64,000 bases of DNA from Anastrepha obliqua (taxonomy: Eukaryota > Arthropoda > Insecta > Diptera > Tephritidae), in contig NC_072892.1 in the NCBI RefSeq assembly GCF_027943255.1, positions 118,685,792-118,749,791 on the forward strand, written 5' to 3'. Position 1 is the stretch's first letter. Each line of letters starts with the position of its first letter. Positions 36,702-47,493 of this stretch are shown here, one piece after another. The notes beneath the pieces are model-generated. The model worked only from the letters and a program-made list of their open reading frames with translations, was not told where the DNA came from and made no database searches. A program made the position numbers and the translations under genes.

Positions 36702-36985
36702 AGAATGGGTTGATGCACTCGCTAGTGCACAGGTTCAAAACCCCGGCTATATAACAAAAATTGATAGAGAAAATAATTTTTTTCTAATGGCGCTCGCTCA
36801 TGGACAGACAATGGCAAACCTCCGATTTGCTTCTGCTGTGAGAAAACTGCGCATAAAAACTATTTGGCTTTCGGAGTCGCCTTAAAGCTGTAGGTCCCTT
36901 CATTTATGGAAAAGCATCAGGACGCACGCCACAAATAGGAAAAAGAGCTCGGCTAAACACCCCAAAAAGGCCGTAGGGTTACTAT
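36702..36985 (+). mobile_element. tRNA-derived SINE copy
   Basis: Begins GAATGGGTTGATGCACTCGC (diverged box A zone) and GGTTCAAAACCCCGG (box B changed). It continues with TTTCTAATGGCG, GGCAAACCTC, the GTAGGTCCCTTCATTTATGG block, CGCACGCCACAAATAGGA and AGAGCTCGGC. Colinear with the copy at 60641-60951. Moderately diverged. Confidence 0.75.
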
Positions 36986-37179
36986 GTAGCTCTGACTTTG
37001 AAAATGTTTCCACCTATTCAGCAGACGACTTGTATTTCACATCGAAATCGTCACTGCTGTGTGCAGTTTTAATTGTAATTGAAATTGTAATGCCGTCTTT
37101 TTGTAATTAAAATTTGAGTGTATCTGCAATTATAATTTTAATTATACTCATACTCTTAATAGTGATTGGAATAGTAATA

Positions 37180-37625
37180 TTCACAATACGCCAAATCTTG
37201 GAAAATACCCCTGAAAGGAGAATCGACGCCCACCATCTTTTCGCCGACTTCAAAGCTGCATTCGACAGTACGAAAAGGAGTTTCCTGTATGCCACGATGT
37301 CTGAATTTGGTATCCCCACAAAACTAATACGGTCATGCAAGATGACGTTGTTCAACACCAGCAGCGCCGTCAGAATTGGGAAGGACCTCCCCGAGCCGTT
37401 TGATACCAAACGAGGTTTCAGACAGGGTGACTCGTAGGGTGACATCGTAGGCGATGGAACGATGAGCTGTATGAGCTTTACGACGACATAGATATAGCGC
37501 GGCGAATAAAGATCCATACTTGGCTTCACTTGGTGTGTCCAACTGGCAAGGGTTAGCACGAGAAAGAAACGACTAGCGCGCTTTGTTAAACTCGGCCAAA
37601 ATTGTGTAAGCGGCTATCGCGTCAA
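37180..37625 (+). mobile_element. RTE-like LINE, RT core joined to 3' end (internal deletion)
   Basis: The plus strand reads HHLFADFKAAFDSTKRSFLY (motif A), EFGIPTKLIRSCKMTL, FDTKRGFRQGDS and then TAG at 37435. The sequence then jumps to the family's C-terminal block (a NDELYELYDD equivalent with changes) and the 3' tail CAACTGGCAAGG...AGAAAGAAACGACTAGC...GCGTCAATTAAGAAGAAG. The catalytic YADD section is absent, so an internal deletion is evident. Inactive. Confidence 0.8.
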
Positions 37626-37634
37626 TTAAGAAGA

Positions 37635-38335
37635 AGAATTGTAATGACAATCGCAACAATAATTTTATATTTCGTTTTAATTATAACCGTAATTGTATTT
37701 ATTGTTGCGAACGTAATTCTAATTGTAATTGTCATTACTGTTGTAATACATCGCATTTGTCATCAAAATTGTTCCTTGAATTGTAATCACAATTGTAATT
37801 GTAATTATTCTTTTGACTGATATAAAAATTGTAGTTCCAATTGCAATTGTCGCTACTGTTGTAATGTATTTTGCTGGTAATCGTAAATGTAATTGTATTT
37901 GTAATTGCAATTACAATTTTTAAATGTAATCGTGTTTGTAATAGTGATTGGAATGCTGTTATTATTGAAGTGCAGGAATAATAAGCTTATTATTGTAATT
38001 ATAATTGTTGTTATAATTATAGTTTTTGTCGCAATTATAATTGCGGTTGTAATTATAGTTTTTGTCGCAATTATAATTGCTGCTGTAATTGTAATTGCTG
38101 TAATTATAATTGTAGTCGTTGTAATGATTCCCGTAATTGTAAATCTTTTTGTAATAGCAATTGCAAGTGTAACTGTAATTGCAAGCGCTATTGTAATCGT
38201 AATTGTAATTACAAATGTAATTTTACTAGAAATACCGTTACTATTGTAATTGCATGTGTATCTGATGTTGTAATTATTATTGAATTGGCAATTATAGTTT
38301 TTGTAGTTGTTGTATTCGTTTTAATAAGTACAACC
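37635..38335. repeat. Imperfect TGTAAT-based repeat
   Basis: Repeated words TTGTAATTGTAATTATAATTG with variable spacing and substitutions. The same kind of sequence lies left of the LINE fragment at about 37070-37150, so the LINE may have inserted into or seeded it. The Ile/Val-rich frame at 37905-38249 is an artefact of this repeat. Confidence 0.8.
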
Positions 38336-38339
38336 AATT

Positions 38340-39014
38340 CACCACAAATACCTCCAATTTGAGCGTCGCAACGGATGCACGCTTTTTAATACCACTGTTC
38401 CCCTTAAGTTATTTCTGAATTAGATATTTCGAGTGTCGGCATGCCATTAGAATGCCATAGCACTGAAGACCATCCAATGCGGCAATATGCGGCATGAGTT
38501 ATAACATTCTTGTGCGCCATTTTCCTCGCTGCCGATTGTGCAACGGAATTCATATCATCGGCACAAATGTACATGGGGATTATATATTTATGTATGTATG
38601 TATGTATGTATGTATGTACATATAAGCCACCAATAAATCTTTGTAAGTATGGGTATGTGCGCATTTGTGTCAAATACTGTATGGCTTTCGTTGTTCCGCG
38701 CTTTGTCGCATTCAACCGACACTCACCAGTGATTAATTTTGCTGCTTGCAACACACAGGCACACACACATACACATATATATATATATATATGCATACAA
38801 GAGTATGTTGCTACACCAGCCACATTTACAAAGTCTACGGCTTTGTGGTAAGCGTCTTTACTTTTGTTGTAGCCAGCCGCGCATGTGGGGTGATAGCGTC
38901 TGCGGCAGCAACGAACAATGGTCAGGTGCTCTCATTTACTACTTGGAACTTGCAACTAGCAACCGGCAACATTTCCAATTCGATAAATTTTCGACGATCT
39001 CCCGTGCTTATATG
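38340..39014. other. Gene-free interval with microsatellites
   Basis: ATGT repeats at 38589-38618 and an ACACAC/ATATAT tract at 38757-38793. A sequence resembling the right end of element B (CCACTGTTCCCC) ends at TTAA, at about 38404. The two overlapping frames through the AC/AT tract have no recognisable domain. Confidence 0.5.
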
Positions 39015-39407
39015 GCCAAGTGCGGCTTTATTAATTCTACACTTTAGTGTCTTGCCATTATTGATCCTCCTACACCTTCACCGCAGTCATTTAGTTTACT
39101 CTTGAAAATATGGCACGGCTTTACGCGTTTTCATACTTCAGAATCTGATTGAGAGTGAAAATTTAATTTAACACGCTCGAGTTCTTCAGGCAAAGCAATA
39201 AATGACAAACTTGCACAAAGGCACCGTTGCAACTACCCACATATGCGCATAGGATATGTACTCGTATATATGTAAGTACAGCCTGCCTTCCTATTTGCGT
39301 ATTCCATAAGCTGTATAAATTGTGTGACTTGGGCGCAGCTGATTGTGGCAATGCGGAAGTTACTGAAATGCGTGGCGATGCAATTTCAATTTTAAATACA
39401 ACCACAC
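39015..39407. repeat. Source copy of a 393-bp dispersed duplication
   Basis: Identical without gaps to 42941-43333 except for two substitutions that I could see (CGCGTTTTCATA versus CGCCTTTTTATA). No terminal repeats, no poly-A and no protein motif are visible. It continues smoothly into flanking sequence on both sides, so this is probably the donor locus. Confidence 0.9.
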
Positions 39408-40344
39408 ATGCAAACAAAGTGCAAGAGCATACACCGATGCCATTGTGTGTAGGTACAATATAAGTCTGTACTAGGGGAAAGGTGTTCGTTCACTTTATTG
39501 CATTCACAAAATGCCGCATATTATTGCAAACGCAATAACCATTGCAACAACAACATAGGTTAGCTAAAACAACATTGTATTTAACACACCATTTATCCCC
39601 GAGTTGTTGATGACGATGACGGTAGCGATGACGACAACCGCAAACGCACAACGACGCAACGACTTGTCGATGACGACGACTGCAGTGAATGTTCAGCGAG
39701 CGACCAGACAATGCGCCACTAAGGTTGCATTTCATGCATGCCACACATACCAGTCATTTAGACGCATAGGCACATGCGGACATATAGATTTACGATGTCA
39801 ATGTGTCCCTGTAGGAAGTACAAAATATTTGGCAGGCAGTTTTTTGTGACTATGAAAGTTGAAAGAAATGTAAGATAATGAAAAGCTAACATTTTTAAAA
39901 ATGAAAAAGTGAAAAGAAAACGCGATGTATGTATTTAATTGACGCTTACATCCTGCTTTTGGCTCCACAAATGGACCGACCTACAGTTTTAAGCGGATGC
40001 CGAACGGCAGATATTTTTCTATAGTGGTCAGATTAAAGGTGATGCAAAATGCCTAATTTTCACTCTGTGTAGGCCATCTTGAGCTGTTTAATAAATCCGT
40101 GATGCCCTCTTGGAAATGTTTTATTAGCTTAATTATTAAAATAGCTTAATTAGTAGGAGTAAGAGAGATAGCATAGTAGGCATAGTAATGTTAGAATAAT
40201 AATGTAAGGTAGAATGAAGGATAACTTAAACCTTAGTTGAATCCATATAATTGAACTTAATATCTATTAACCTTTAAGTGAACAGCTTGGTATATAAAAG
40301 TATTGTTATTTTTATTATATATATAAATATATTATATAAATTAT
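39408..40344. other. Gene-free interval
   Basis: A GATGACGATGACGG-like stretch at 39608-39685 gives open frames on both strands, but the codons are repetitive. No supported gene. Confidence 0.4.
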
Positions 40345-40695
40345 TTAATGTGGGTGCCGCAGAAGCTTGGGCGATGACAACATCCGATGAAGCGACGCTT
40401 GAAGTGTTTGAGAGAAAGATTTTGCGCAAGATTTTTGGACCTTTGCACGTAGGTGACGGCGAATATTGTAGGCGATTGAACGATGAGCTGTATGAGCTTT
40501 ACGACGACATAGACATAGCGCAGCGAATAAAGATCCAGCGGCTACGTTGGCTGGGTCATGTCGTCCGAATGGATACAAACGCTCCGGCTTTGAAAGCATT
40601 CGATGCGGCACCAGCTGGTGGTAGCAGAGGAAGAGGAAGGCCTCCTCTGCGTTGGTTATCGCGTCAATTAAGAAATAGAAGAAGTCTTGATTAAA
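40345..40695 (+). mobile_element. RTE-like LINE, RT C-terminal fragment
   Basis: A continuous frame: AEAWAMTTSDEATLEV, FERKILRKIFGPLHVGD, NDELYELYDD, RIKIQRLRWLGHVVRM, then GRGRPPLRWLSRQ and a stop. This is the typical last part of RTE-like endonuclease-reverse transcriptases. The join RPPLRW to the terminal SRQLRN region suggests a short internal deletion relative to family norms. Related copies are at 22200, 37180 and 48165. Begins abruptly after an AT-rich tract. Confidence 0.85.
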
Positions 40696-41741
40696 TATGA
40701 AAGTAATTTTGCCGCCTAGAATTTTTTTTTCGAAAAATTAACGCCTCTCTTGCAGTTCGATGCTCTCTTTGATCTCACAATTTTTGCGTGCTGGCTAATC
40801 CTTTGGCGACTACTTGTAAAATTTAGAAAAACATTTTCAAATTGTTATGTATGTTATATCACGTGATGTTTGAAAATTTACACAAAATTTAATAAAATGA
40901 CAATATTTGCCCTGATTTACAATACTAAAACGTACACAACTACAGTGCTTTGCACCCTTTAATAGTCAAGCACATCAACTTGAATAGCATTCAAAGAGTT
41001 ACTCAAAACGACGAATAGGTCCTCAGCATCTTTTTTAAATCCATTAACAGCATTAAATCCTTTATGGGTTGCCTTCGATGCCAGTGAAGCATACACATCG
41101 AATAAACAATTCTTATTATGGCTTTAAACCCTTATTTGAGCGAAGTTATTTTACTTTTATTTTCAACGCTGCGAAATAAAGCCAATATAAAATTATGGTC
41201 AATAAAACGTGCTACTCTTGCACACCAACAATAGTAATGGCAAGAAAAGCGACAGCAAAGAGCGAACAATCACAATAACAAAAACTAAGCTTGTAATAAT
41301 AAGAGTTGGAAAAAAAACGCGTTGAAGGGGAGACCAACGTAGCTGACTTGCACTTATTGGAAGTTTAAAGAATAACTATAAAGAATTTTTGCTATTCACT
41401 GTGCTTCACTAAATATGGATTGTGCCTGGTGTAGCGGATGATTGAAGGAAAAAAACAACAACTAATAAGTACCTTAATAAAACGGAGGACAGTTGTTGTG
41501 CGACAAAGGCGAAATATAGAGTAACTAAGAAAAACAATACAAAAATCGATGATGACAACATGAACCAGCCCACAGCGCTGGTGGGAATGGCAACGGCGAA
41601 CATGACTATGGATTTGGATAGCGAATGTAGATGGACGTAGAGAAAAACATGACCAGCTCAAAATTGCTAATGGATGGATGTCATACAATCGTAAGGCGCT
41701 CAAATCTAGAAATGGAAGGCAAGAAAAAATGCCGCGAAGTA
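40696..41741. other. Gene-free interval
   Basis: No exon or element recognised. The minus-strand frame 41392-41703 has no recognisable motif. Confidence 0.4.
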
Positions 41742-42239
41742 ACTATGTACAGCTCTGTTCAAAATAATACGAGAGCGGCGAATTAAAAAGTTTCAAGAAT
41801 TTTTTATTTAATTTTTATGTTTTTATAAAAGTACAACAAAAACCATGTAACCCAAAGCTCTAAACATGTTACAACGTTCACAAAAATTAAAAAAAAATGC
41901 ATTCAAATTTTCAACTTTTTATGCAGAATCTCTATAAAGTTTTGATTTACATACAAGTTTACAAGAAAAAATACCACAAAGTATGTATGTATAGCTGTGT
42001 TCAAAATAATAGAAGAGCGACAAATTACTAAGATGAAACAATTTTTTTTGTTTATACATTTTTGTTTTATTTAAAGCCATGTAACGCAAAGCTCTAAACG
42101 CTGTAAAAAAATTCACAAAAATTTAACAAACTTCAGAAGAATCACTAAAATTTAAAAATTGTCATCAGAATTGCCAATTTTTTAATCAGAATTTACAGAA
42201 GATTTCAAGGCATGGAATTTTATAGCCCATTTAATTTTT

Positions 42240-42600
42240 GTATAGGTAGATAGCTAAAGTGGTGGCCAATTGACGCATCTAGGCCTGCTATAGGCCCACT
42301 GTGATATCACTCTACATTGTTCTCATTGAACCAACTGTGGCTTTAATGTAGCTAGTAATCTTTGCTAGTTTTAAATTGGCTACTTCTGCAACCTTCTTCT
42401 ACTCAGAGACATTCGCCCGCATAGAAAGTGTTCTACAGTCTCTTCTTCTTTAATCTCGTTACAGCTTATGCAGTATTTGTTATAGGGTGCTCCCTGTCTG
42501 CCGGCATGCCTGCCTATAAGTCAGTGCCCTGCTAGAACCCTAAAAAGATTTCTCACGTCCTTCCTGTTGAGTCCCAAAGTTGGTTTATTGAACCATCATC
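42240..42600 (-). mobile_element. LINE C-terminal fragment (RNase H group)
   Basis: The minus-strand frame GLNRKDVRNLFRVLAGH, LIGRHAGRQGAP, then YCISCNEIKEEETVEHFLCG matches the TGH...IGxHAxRxG...CxxC...EEETxEHxLC end of LINE ORF2. One stop lies between GH and LIG. Nested inside the Tc1-like element. Confidence 0.75.
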
Positions 42601-42917
42601 ATCATCCTTCTCGTTGCAAAGGTCAGAGACTGACGTGTAAGTTTGAGGTGTTTAAAATCCACGTTTGCCTTAGAATTTTTAATTTCATATGAGGTGGAGA
42701 ATTTTCTTCCACATAAAGAAAATGTAGGGATGCCTTTTATATAGAAGAAAATGTTCAACATCTCAGCGAAAAAATTTGTTAAAAAGGAACCAGAATTCTG
42801 AGATACTTGAAACTTGCACTTTCGTGTACTAAAATTTATTGGAATATAGTAAAACGCATACTTAGAATTTTCTTTTTTTATAAATTAAATTTTTCTAGAG
42901 ATTTTGAACAAAAAGTT

Positions 42918-43350
42918 GAAAATATTGATGAAAAACCCAAGCCAAGTGCGGCTTTATTAATTCTACACTTTAGTGTCTTGCCATTATTGATCCTCCTACA
43001 CCTTCACCGCAGTCATTTAGTTTACTCTTGAAAATATGGCACGGCTTTACGCCTTTTTATACTTCAGAATCTGATTGAGAGTGAAAATTTAATTTAACAC
43101 GCTCGAGTTCTTCAGGCAAAGCAATAAATGACAAACTTGCACAAAGGCACCGTTGCAACTACCCACATATGCGCATAGGATATGTACTCGTATATATGTA
43201 AGTACAGCCTGCCTTCCTATTTGCGTATTCCATAAGCTGTATAAATTGTGTGACTTGGGCGCAGCTGATTGTGGCAATGCGGAAGTTACTGAAATGCGTG
43301 GCGATGCAATTTCAATTTTAAATACAACCACACGAAAATATTGATGAAAA
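42918..43350. repeat. Inserted copy of the 39.0-kb segment with 17-bp target duplication
   Basis: GAAAATATTGATGAAAA occurs at 42918-42934 and again at 43334-43350. Between them lie six bases (ACCCAA) with no match at the source, then the 393-bp copy of 39015-39407. Neither poly-A nor terminal repeats accompany the copy. The host sequence resumes intact after the second duplicate. Confidence 0.85.
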
Positions 43351-43519
43351 TTGTATTTGTCAAAATTTTGTGAATGTTGTAGAAAATTTAGAGCCATGTA
43401 ACCCGGTTTTTGTTGGATTTTTATAAATACATAAAATCGTAAAAAAATATTTAAGATAAAAAAAAAATTGTTAACACTTAGTTATTCGTCATGTTACTAT
43501 TATTTTGAACATAGGTGTA

Positions 43520-44140
43520 AATACGTAGGTGGCTACGAAAGTTTCGAGCTATGCCAACCCTGCTCTGAATTTGTCAAATCTGACATTATTGAATGACAAT
43601 CACATTTCGAGAGTTTTTTCATATTTACGATTCCTGCTTTCGTTGTTTTCGGACAAATATTGAGCTTGGTCAGAATATGGAACTAAATTGTCAATATTTT
43701 CAAGCGATGATTTCCTATGGCTTTCAATGTGAATTAAACCTAAACCATCATTCTAATCAAGCCTTTAGTGAGGAAACACCAACTTGAGCCACAGAGTTTC
43801 GTTGGATTTCTGAATTCAATTCGGGGAAGTCCGTGCAAACAGTCCAGTGCGTGAATTGATATTGCATCCTTATAATGAGACACGCATGGGCATTAGTTCC
43901 ATACGCATATACTCAACATCCCATGAACAATTGGCGGTTAAAAGAATTCGCGTTGGATACCGCATAATTTCACCAAAATGAATCAAGTGGATTGTTTCGA
44001 CAATTCGTACAAAAGCATCCAAAACCTATGGATCTGTATGCTAAATATTAATAAAAATAAATAATTTCTCGATTGCAAATATTTACTTTTACTTCTCTAC
44101 ATGAAAACTGAAATAGAAACCCTCGTACAAGCCGAAACTA
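43520..44140 (+). mobile_element. Mariner-like element relic (irritans-type N-terminus)
   Basis: The frame MELNCQYFQAMISYGFQCEL, then HSNQAFSEETPT, then after a stop ATEFRWISEFNSGKS resembles the two helix-turn-helix parts of a mariner DNA-binding domain (MExxxFRAMIxYxFxCxL...FGxExPxxATxxRWxxEFxxG). Downstream only short degenerate pieces remain. The right edge, read in reverse, shows GTACGAGGGTTTCTATTTC, plausible as a terminal repeat. Confidence 0.6.
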
Positions 44141-44639
44141 TGGACAAACACAAGAAGAACTATTGAGTGCTAATAGGCAGAAATAGTAAGACATTAAGTG
44201 GAAAAGGATAAAGTGAACGTATTTGTCGGAAAAGAAGAAATATTGTAATAATGAAGACGGCAGTGAAGTGCAAAAGAAATTGCGATTATAATTGTAAGAA
44301 AGGAATGGAGGGAGCGGGTGGGTAGAACGTTGTTAAATGTGTGCTAATTAAAGAAGTTGGGCGCTTACAATAGCACTCGATTGTTTCTTTGTATTGATAT
44401 TTCCTACTTGTCGAGCTGAGCGAATAGGTATATACAGAAATATTTTCATAACAGAAGTACCATATTTCTGTTTACAGTTTAAGAGTTTAGGTATATTATA
44501 TTTATACCCTACAGTAAATGAAATATGGTCCCAAATAATGTAGGATTAATAAGAATAAGAAAAAGATAGGGGAACAAGTTTATATAAATATATCCGAAAT
44601 AGACGGTATAGCAAGGCGTAAAAATATTGTAGCAGAAGA

Positions 44640-44915
44640 AAGGCGTCGTTCAATCGCCCACTGCAAGACCGGTGGAACAGATCACCAAAGGATAGATGGA
44701 CGCATGCGTTGATACCCGATCTTACAACATGGTTAGAAAGGAATCATGAAGAAACAAACTACCATCTTTGGTATTCCTTTCAAGGGCAGAGGCAGGGTAT
44801 TTCGAAAATGCCTCCATAGATTTGGCTATGATAATTCCTCAAACTGCCCTATCTGCACGAGGAGGGAAGAAGCACGTACGCAAAACACATTCATAATGAT
44901 TTAAGGGGCGCGGAG
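44640..44915 (+). mobile_element. R1-like LINE C-terminal fragment
   Basis: The plus strand reads RWNRSPKDRWTHALIPDLTT, then WLERNHEETNYHLWYSFQGQ, then CLHRFGYDNSSNCPICTRRE. This is the W-rich block and cysteine knuckle of R1-clade ORF2. The usual HxxxxC end of the knuckle is damaged. Confidence 0.8.
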
Positions 44916-45235
44916 CTTCGTAGACGTCAATAATAGCTAGCAGCCCATGAGTAGAGAGATCTTTCCTATTCCGGTACATCAGCATTCATGAGAGTTTCGA
45001 TTTCACGGGCGTCATCCCAAAAAAGAAACAGGCAACACTGGGCACCTACATAAGCACTTAAGAATACTAATTGTCCTCACCAGTTCGCGCAGTTCTGCTA
45101 AACCGCAAACGATTCGTGATTTTCCATTTCACTGGGTGCAATGAACTATTTATACACGCCAGTTCGATATACGCCATGTATGAGTAAAATAGAAAATATC
45201 GTTAGCTTACTTTCAAATGGAGTTGCTTAGACAAA

Positions 45236-45708
45236 TCCGGTAGGCTACTAACTATTGTCATCCCATCCACTCTGCTGTATGCAGCTCCAATATGAGCGAA
45301 ATCTTTGGATATAAAAATACACCAGCCGGTCTTCTTCAGACTTGGCACACAAATGATGATAAGCGCATACAAAACAACTTTGGATGGAAGTGAAGATGGA
45401 CGATGGAAGATGGGCTGATTGCAAAGGTAATCGCAGGCGTGATGCTCATCGATATATTAGCGGAAGAACGAGAGAGAGTTTACATCCAAAAAGAGCAATG
45501 CAACGCTAATGTAACAACGATAGAAAAGTAGAAAACTACATCCGTACGAAAAAAGGCAGGAGCGTTGGAAAAAATCTACAAAAGGGAGGTAGTGGACTTA
45601 TACACCCTATCCCAAAAACCGAAAGATGGTTAAACTGACGGCACGATGATGTTAACTTCCAGCTAAAGAAATACTTTCGTGGGAGGTCGTGGTTGCTACT
45701 AGAAGTGT
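45236..45708 (+). mobile_element. R1-like LINE fragment cut by a Helitron
   Basis: KLLTIVIPSTLLYAAPI, then AYKTTLDGSEDG, then VIAGVMLIDILAEERERVY are the post-catalytic blocks of an R1-clade RT, followed by a degenerate GRWTYT-like block. It would normally precede the part found at 44640-44915, yet lies downstream of it. These are therefore two separate insertions or a rearranged one. Similarity stops exactly where the Helitron begins. Confidence 0.75.
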
Positions 45709-47493
45709 ATCCCTACTAATATTATAAATGTGAATGTAAGTTTGTTTGTTACGCTTTCACGCCAAAACTACTTAACCGATTATTACGAAACTTTGTACAC
45801 ATGTTTTTGGAGGTGATAGAAGTAACATAGGGTACCTATTGGTGGATAGGGTTTGAGATATACATAGGTCAAAACGTGGACCCAGGTAACCTTCGGATGT
45901 GTATGTACAATATGGGTATCAAATGGAAGCTGTTGGTGAATGCTTTGGTTCAGAGTATTCTTCATGCCGCTCCGTGACTAGGGTCTCGAGATAGAGACCA
46001 AAACGTGGACCCTAGAATGTGTTTGTACAATATGGATATCAAATTGAAGCTGTTGGTTAATGCTTTAGTACAGAGTATTTTTCATGCCGCTCCGTGACTG
46101 GGGTCTCGAGATATAGGTAAAAATGTGGACCCGGGTAACCTTTGGTTGTGTATGTACAATATGGTTATCAAATGAAAGCTGTTGATAAGTGCTTTAATAC
46201 GGGGTAGTTTTGATAGCTATTGATGACTGGGGTCTCGAAATATATGCCGCAACGTGGACCCGCCGTGCCTTCGAACCGAATTAAACCAAACTTACACACA
46301 TTGTTAAGTAGGTATTGAAGATGGTTTCCGTATAGTTTGGATACCAATTGGTATATAGGGTCTCGAGATATAGGTCAAAACGTGGACCCGGGTAACTTTC
46401 AGAAGTGTATGTACAATATGGGTATCAAATGAAAGCTGTTAGTTAATGCTTTAGTTCAGAGTATTTTTCATGCCACTCCGTGACTAGAGTCTCGAGATAG
46501 AGACCAAAACGTGGACCTTAGAGTGTGTTTGTACAATATGGATATCAAATTGAAGCTGTTGATGAATGCTTTAGTACAGAGTATTTTTCATGCCGCTCCG
46601 TGACTAGGGTCTCGAGATAGAGACCAAAACGTGGACCCTAGAATGTGTTTGTACAATATGGGTATCAAATGAAAGCTGTTGATAAGTGCTTTTATACGGG
46701 GTAATTTTCATACCTATTGATGACTAGGGTCTCGAAATATACGCCAAAACGTGGACCCGCTGTATCTTTGCACCGAATTAAACCAAAGTGACACACATTG
46801 TTAAGTAAGTATTGAAAATGGGTTTCGTAAAGTTTGGTTGTAATTCGGAACACTGGCAACGGGTACAGCGTTCTTTTGAACCAGCCATAATGTCGTTTAC
46901 TTTTTTAACGCTTGGGGCGGAACTGAACTGTCAAATTAACAGTGTGAGTTACAATGTGTCAATATTTCTTTTTGATTTGGATGCCATAAGGAGAAGACGT
47001 AAGTGCAAAGTGTAAAAATTCTTTGTGAATTTTTTTGGATTGGATTTTGGAACAGTGAAAAATTTCTTACGAAATTTGAGAATTTAATGTGAAATCCGAA
47101 TGTTCAAATGAAATTATGTGTTCGTGGAAAAAAAAAAATTTTTCGTTTTTTTTTTTGAAAAATATAAATGGATAATGGTTAAAAAAGATCAAATGCTTAA
47201 TAAAACATATAAATTGAAACGAAAAATTCATGGATGATCAGGAAAAAAGACGATTGTTTCTTAGTTATTCATTTGCGTTGATTTGAAATTCAAAAACAAT
47301 CTTCTTTTTTCCTGATTTTCAATTTATATTTTATATTTACTCAAAAACAAATAGAAAAACAAAAAATATTGTTTATGCCAAAGCGCTTGAATAAAGAATA
47401 AAGAAATAAATAATATGAAAACCATATCTTTTCTGTTCTAAACCATATCTATTCTATTTTAGTGTGCCCAGCGAAGCGGGCCGGGTGTGCTAG
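45709..47493 (+). mobile_element. Non-autonomous Helitron with internal minisatellite
   Basis: The 5' end is TCCCTACTAATATTATAAAT, followed by GTTTGTTTGTTACGC, the usual insect Helitron start. The 3' end is a short hairpin (GCCCAGCGAAGCGGGC), a CGGGTG spacer and terminal CTAG before T. No inverted repeats or target duplication, as expected. The interior carries about eight 120-130 bp tandem units (each with CGTGGACC and GTACAATATGG words; CGTGGACC starts near 45877, 46004, 46124, 46256, 46382, 46510, 46630, 46751), arranged as a duplicated block of about 500 bp. No Rep/helicase is encoded. Confidence 0.8.

Larger units (their letters stand above)
41750..43517. mobile_element. Tc1-like non-autonomous element with two left ends and nested insertions
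   Basis: Left ends after TA: CAGCTCTGTTCAAAATAATA (41750) and TAGCTGTGTTCAAAATAATA (41992). The right end, read in reverse from 43517, is CACCTATGTTCAAAATAATA and is followed by TA. Between the first two ends sequence blocks repeat (AAAGCTCTAAAC near 41856 and 42090). A LINE fragment (42240-42600) and the 399-bp insertion with 17-bp duplication (42935-43333) lie inside. No transposase seen. Confidence 0.6.

Noticed and set aside
37905..38249. Ile/Val-rich 114-codon frame
   Set aside because: It follows the TGTAAT repeat unit; there is no coding signature.
38510..38851. 113-codon plus frame and 139-codon minus frame
   Set aside because: Both run through ATGT and AC/AT microsatellites and encode Tyr/Thr/His/Cys strings.
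39163..39417. 84-codon minus-strand frame that is also present at 43089-43397
   Set aside because: Its apparent conservation comes from the recent DNA duplication, not from selection on a protein.
45874..46780. Regularly spaced repeats resembling a CRISPR array
   Set aside because: Units of 120-130 bp without unique spacers lie inside a Helitron in a eukaryotic genome.
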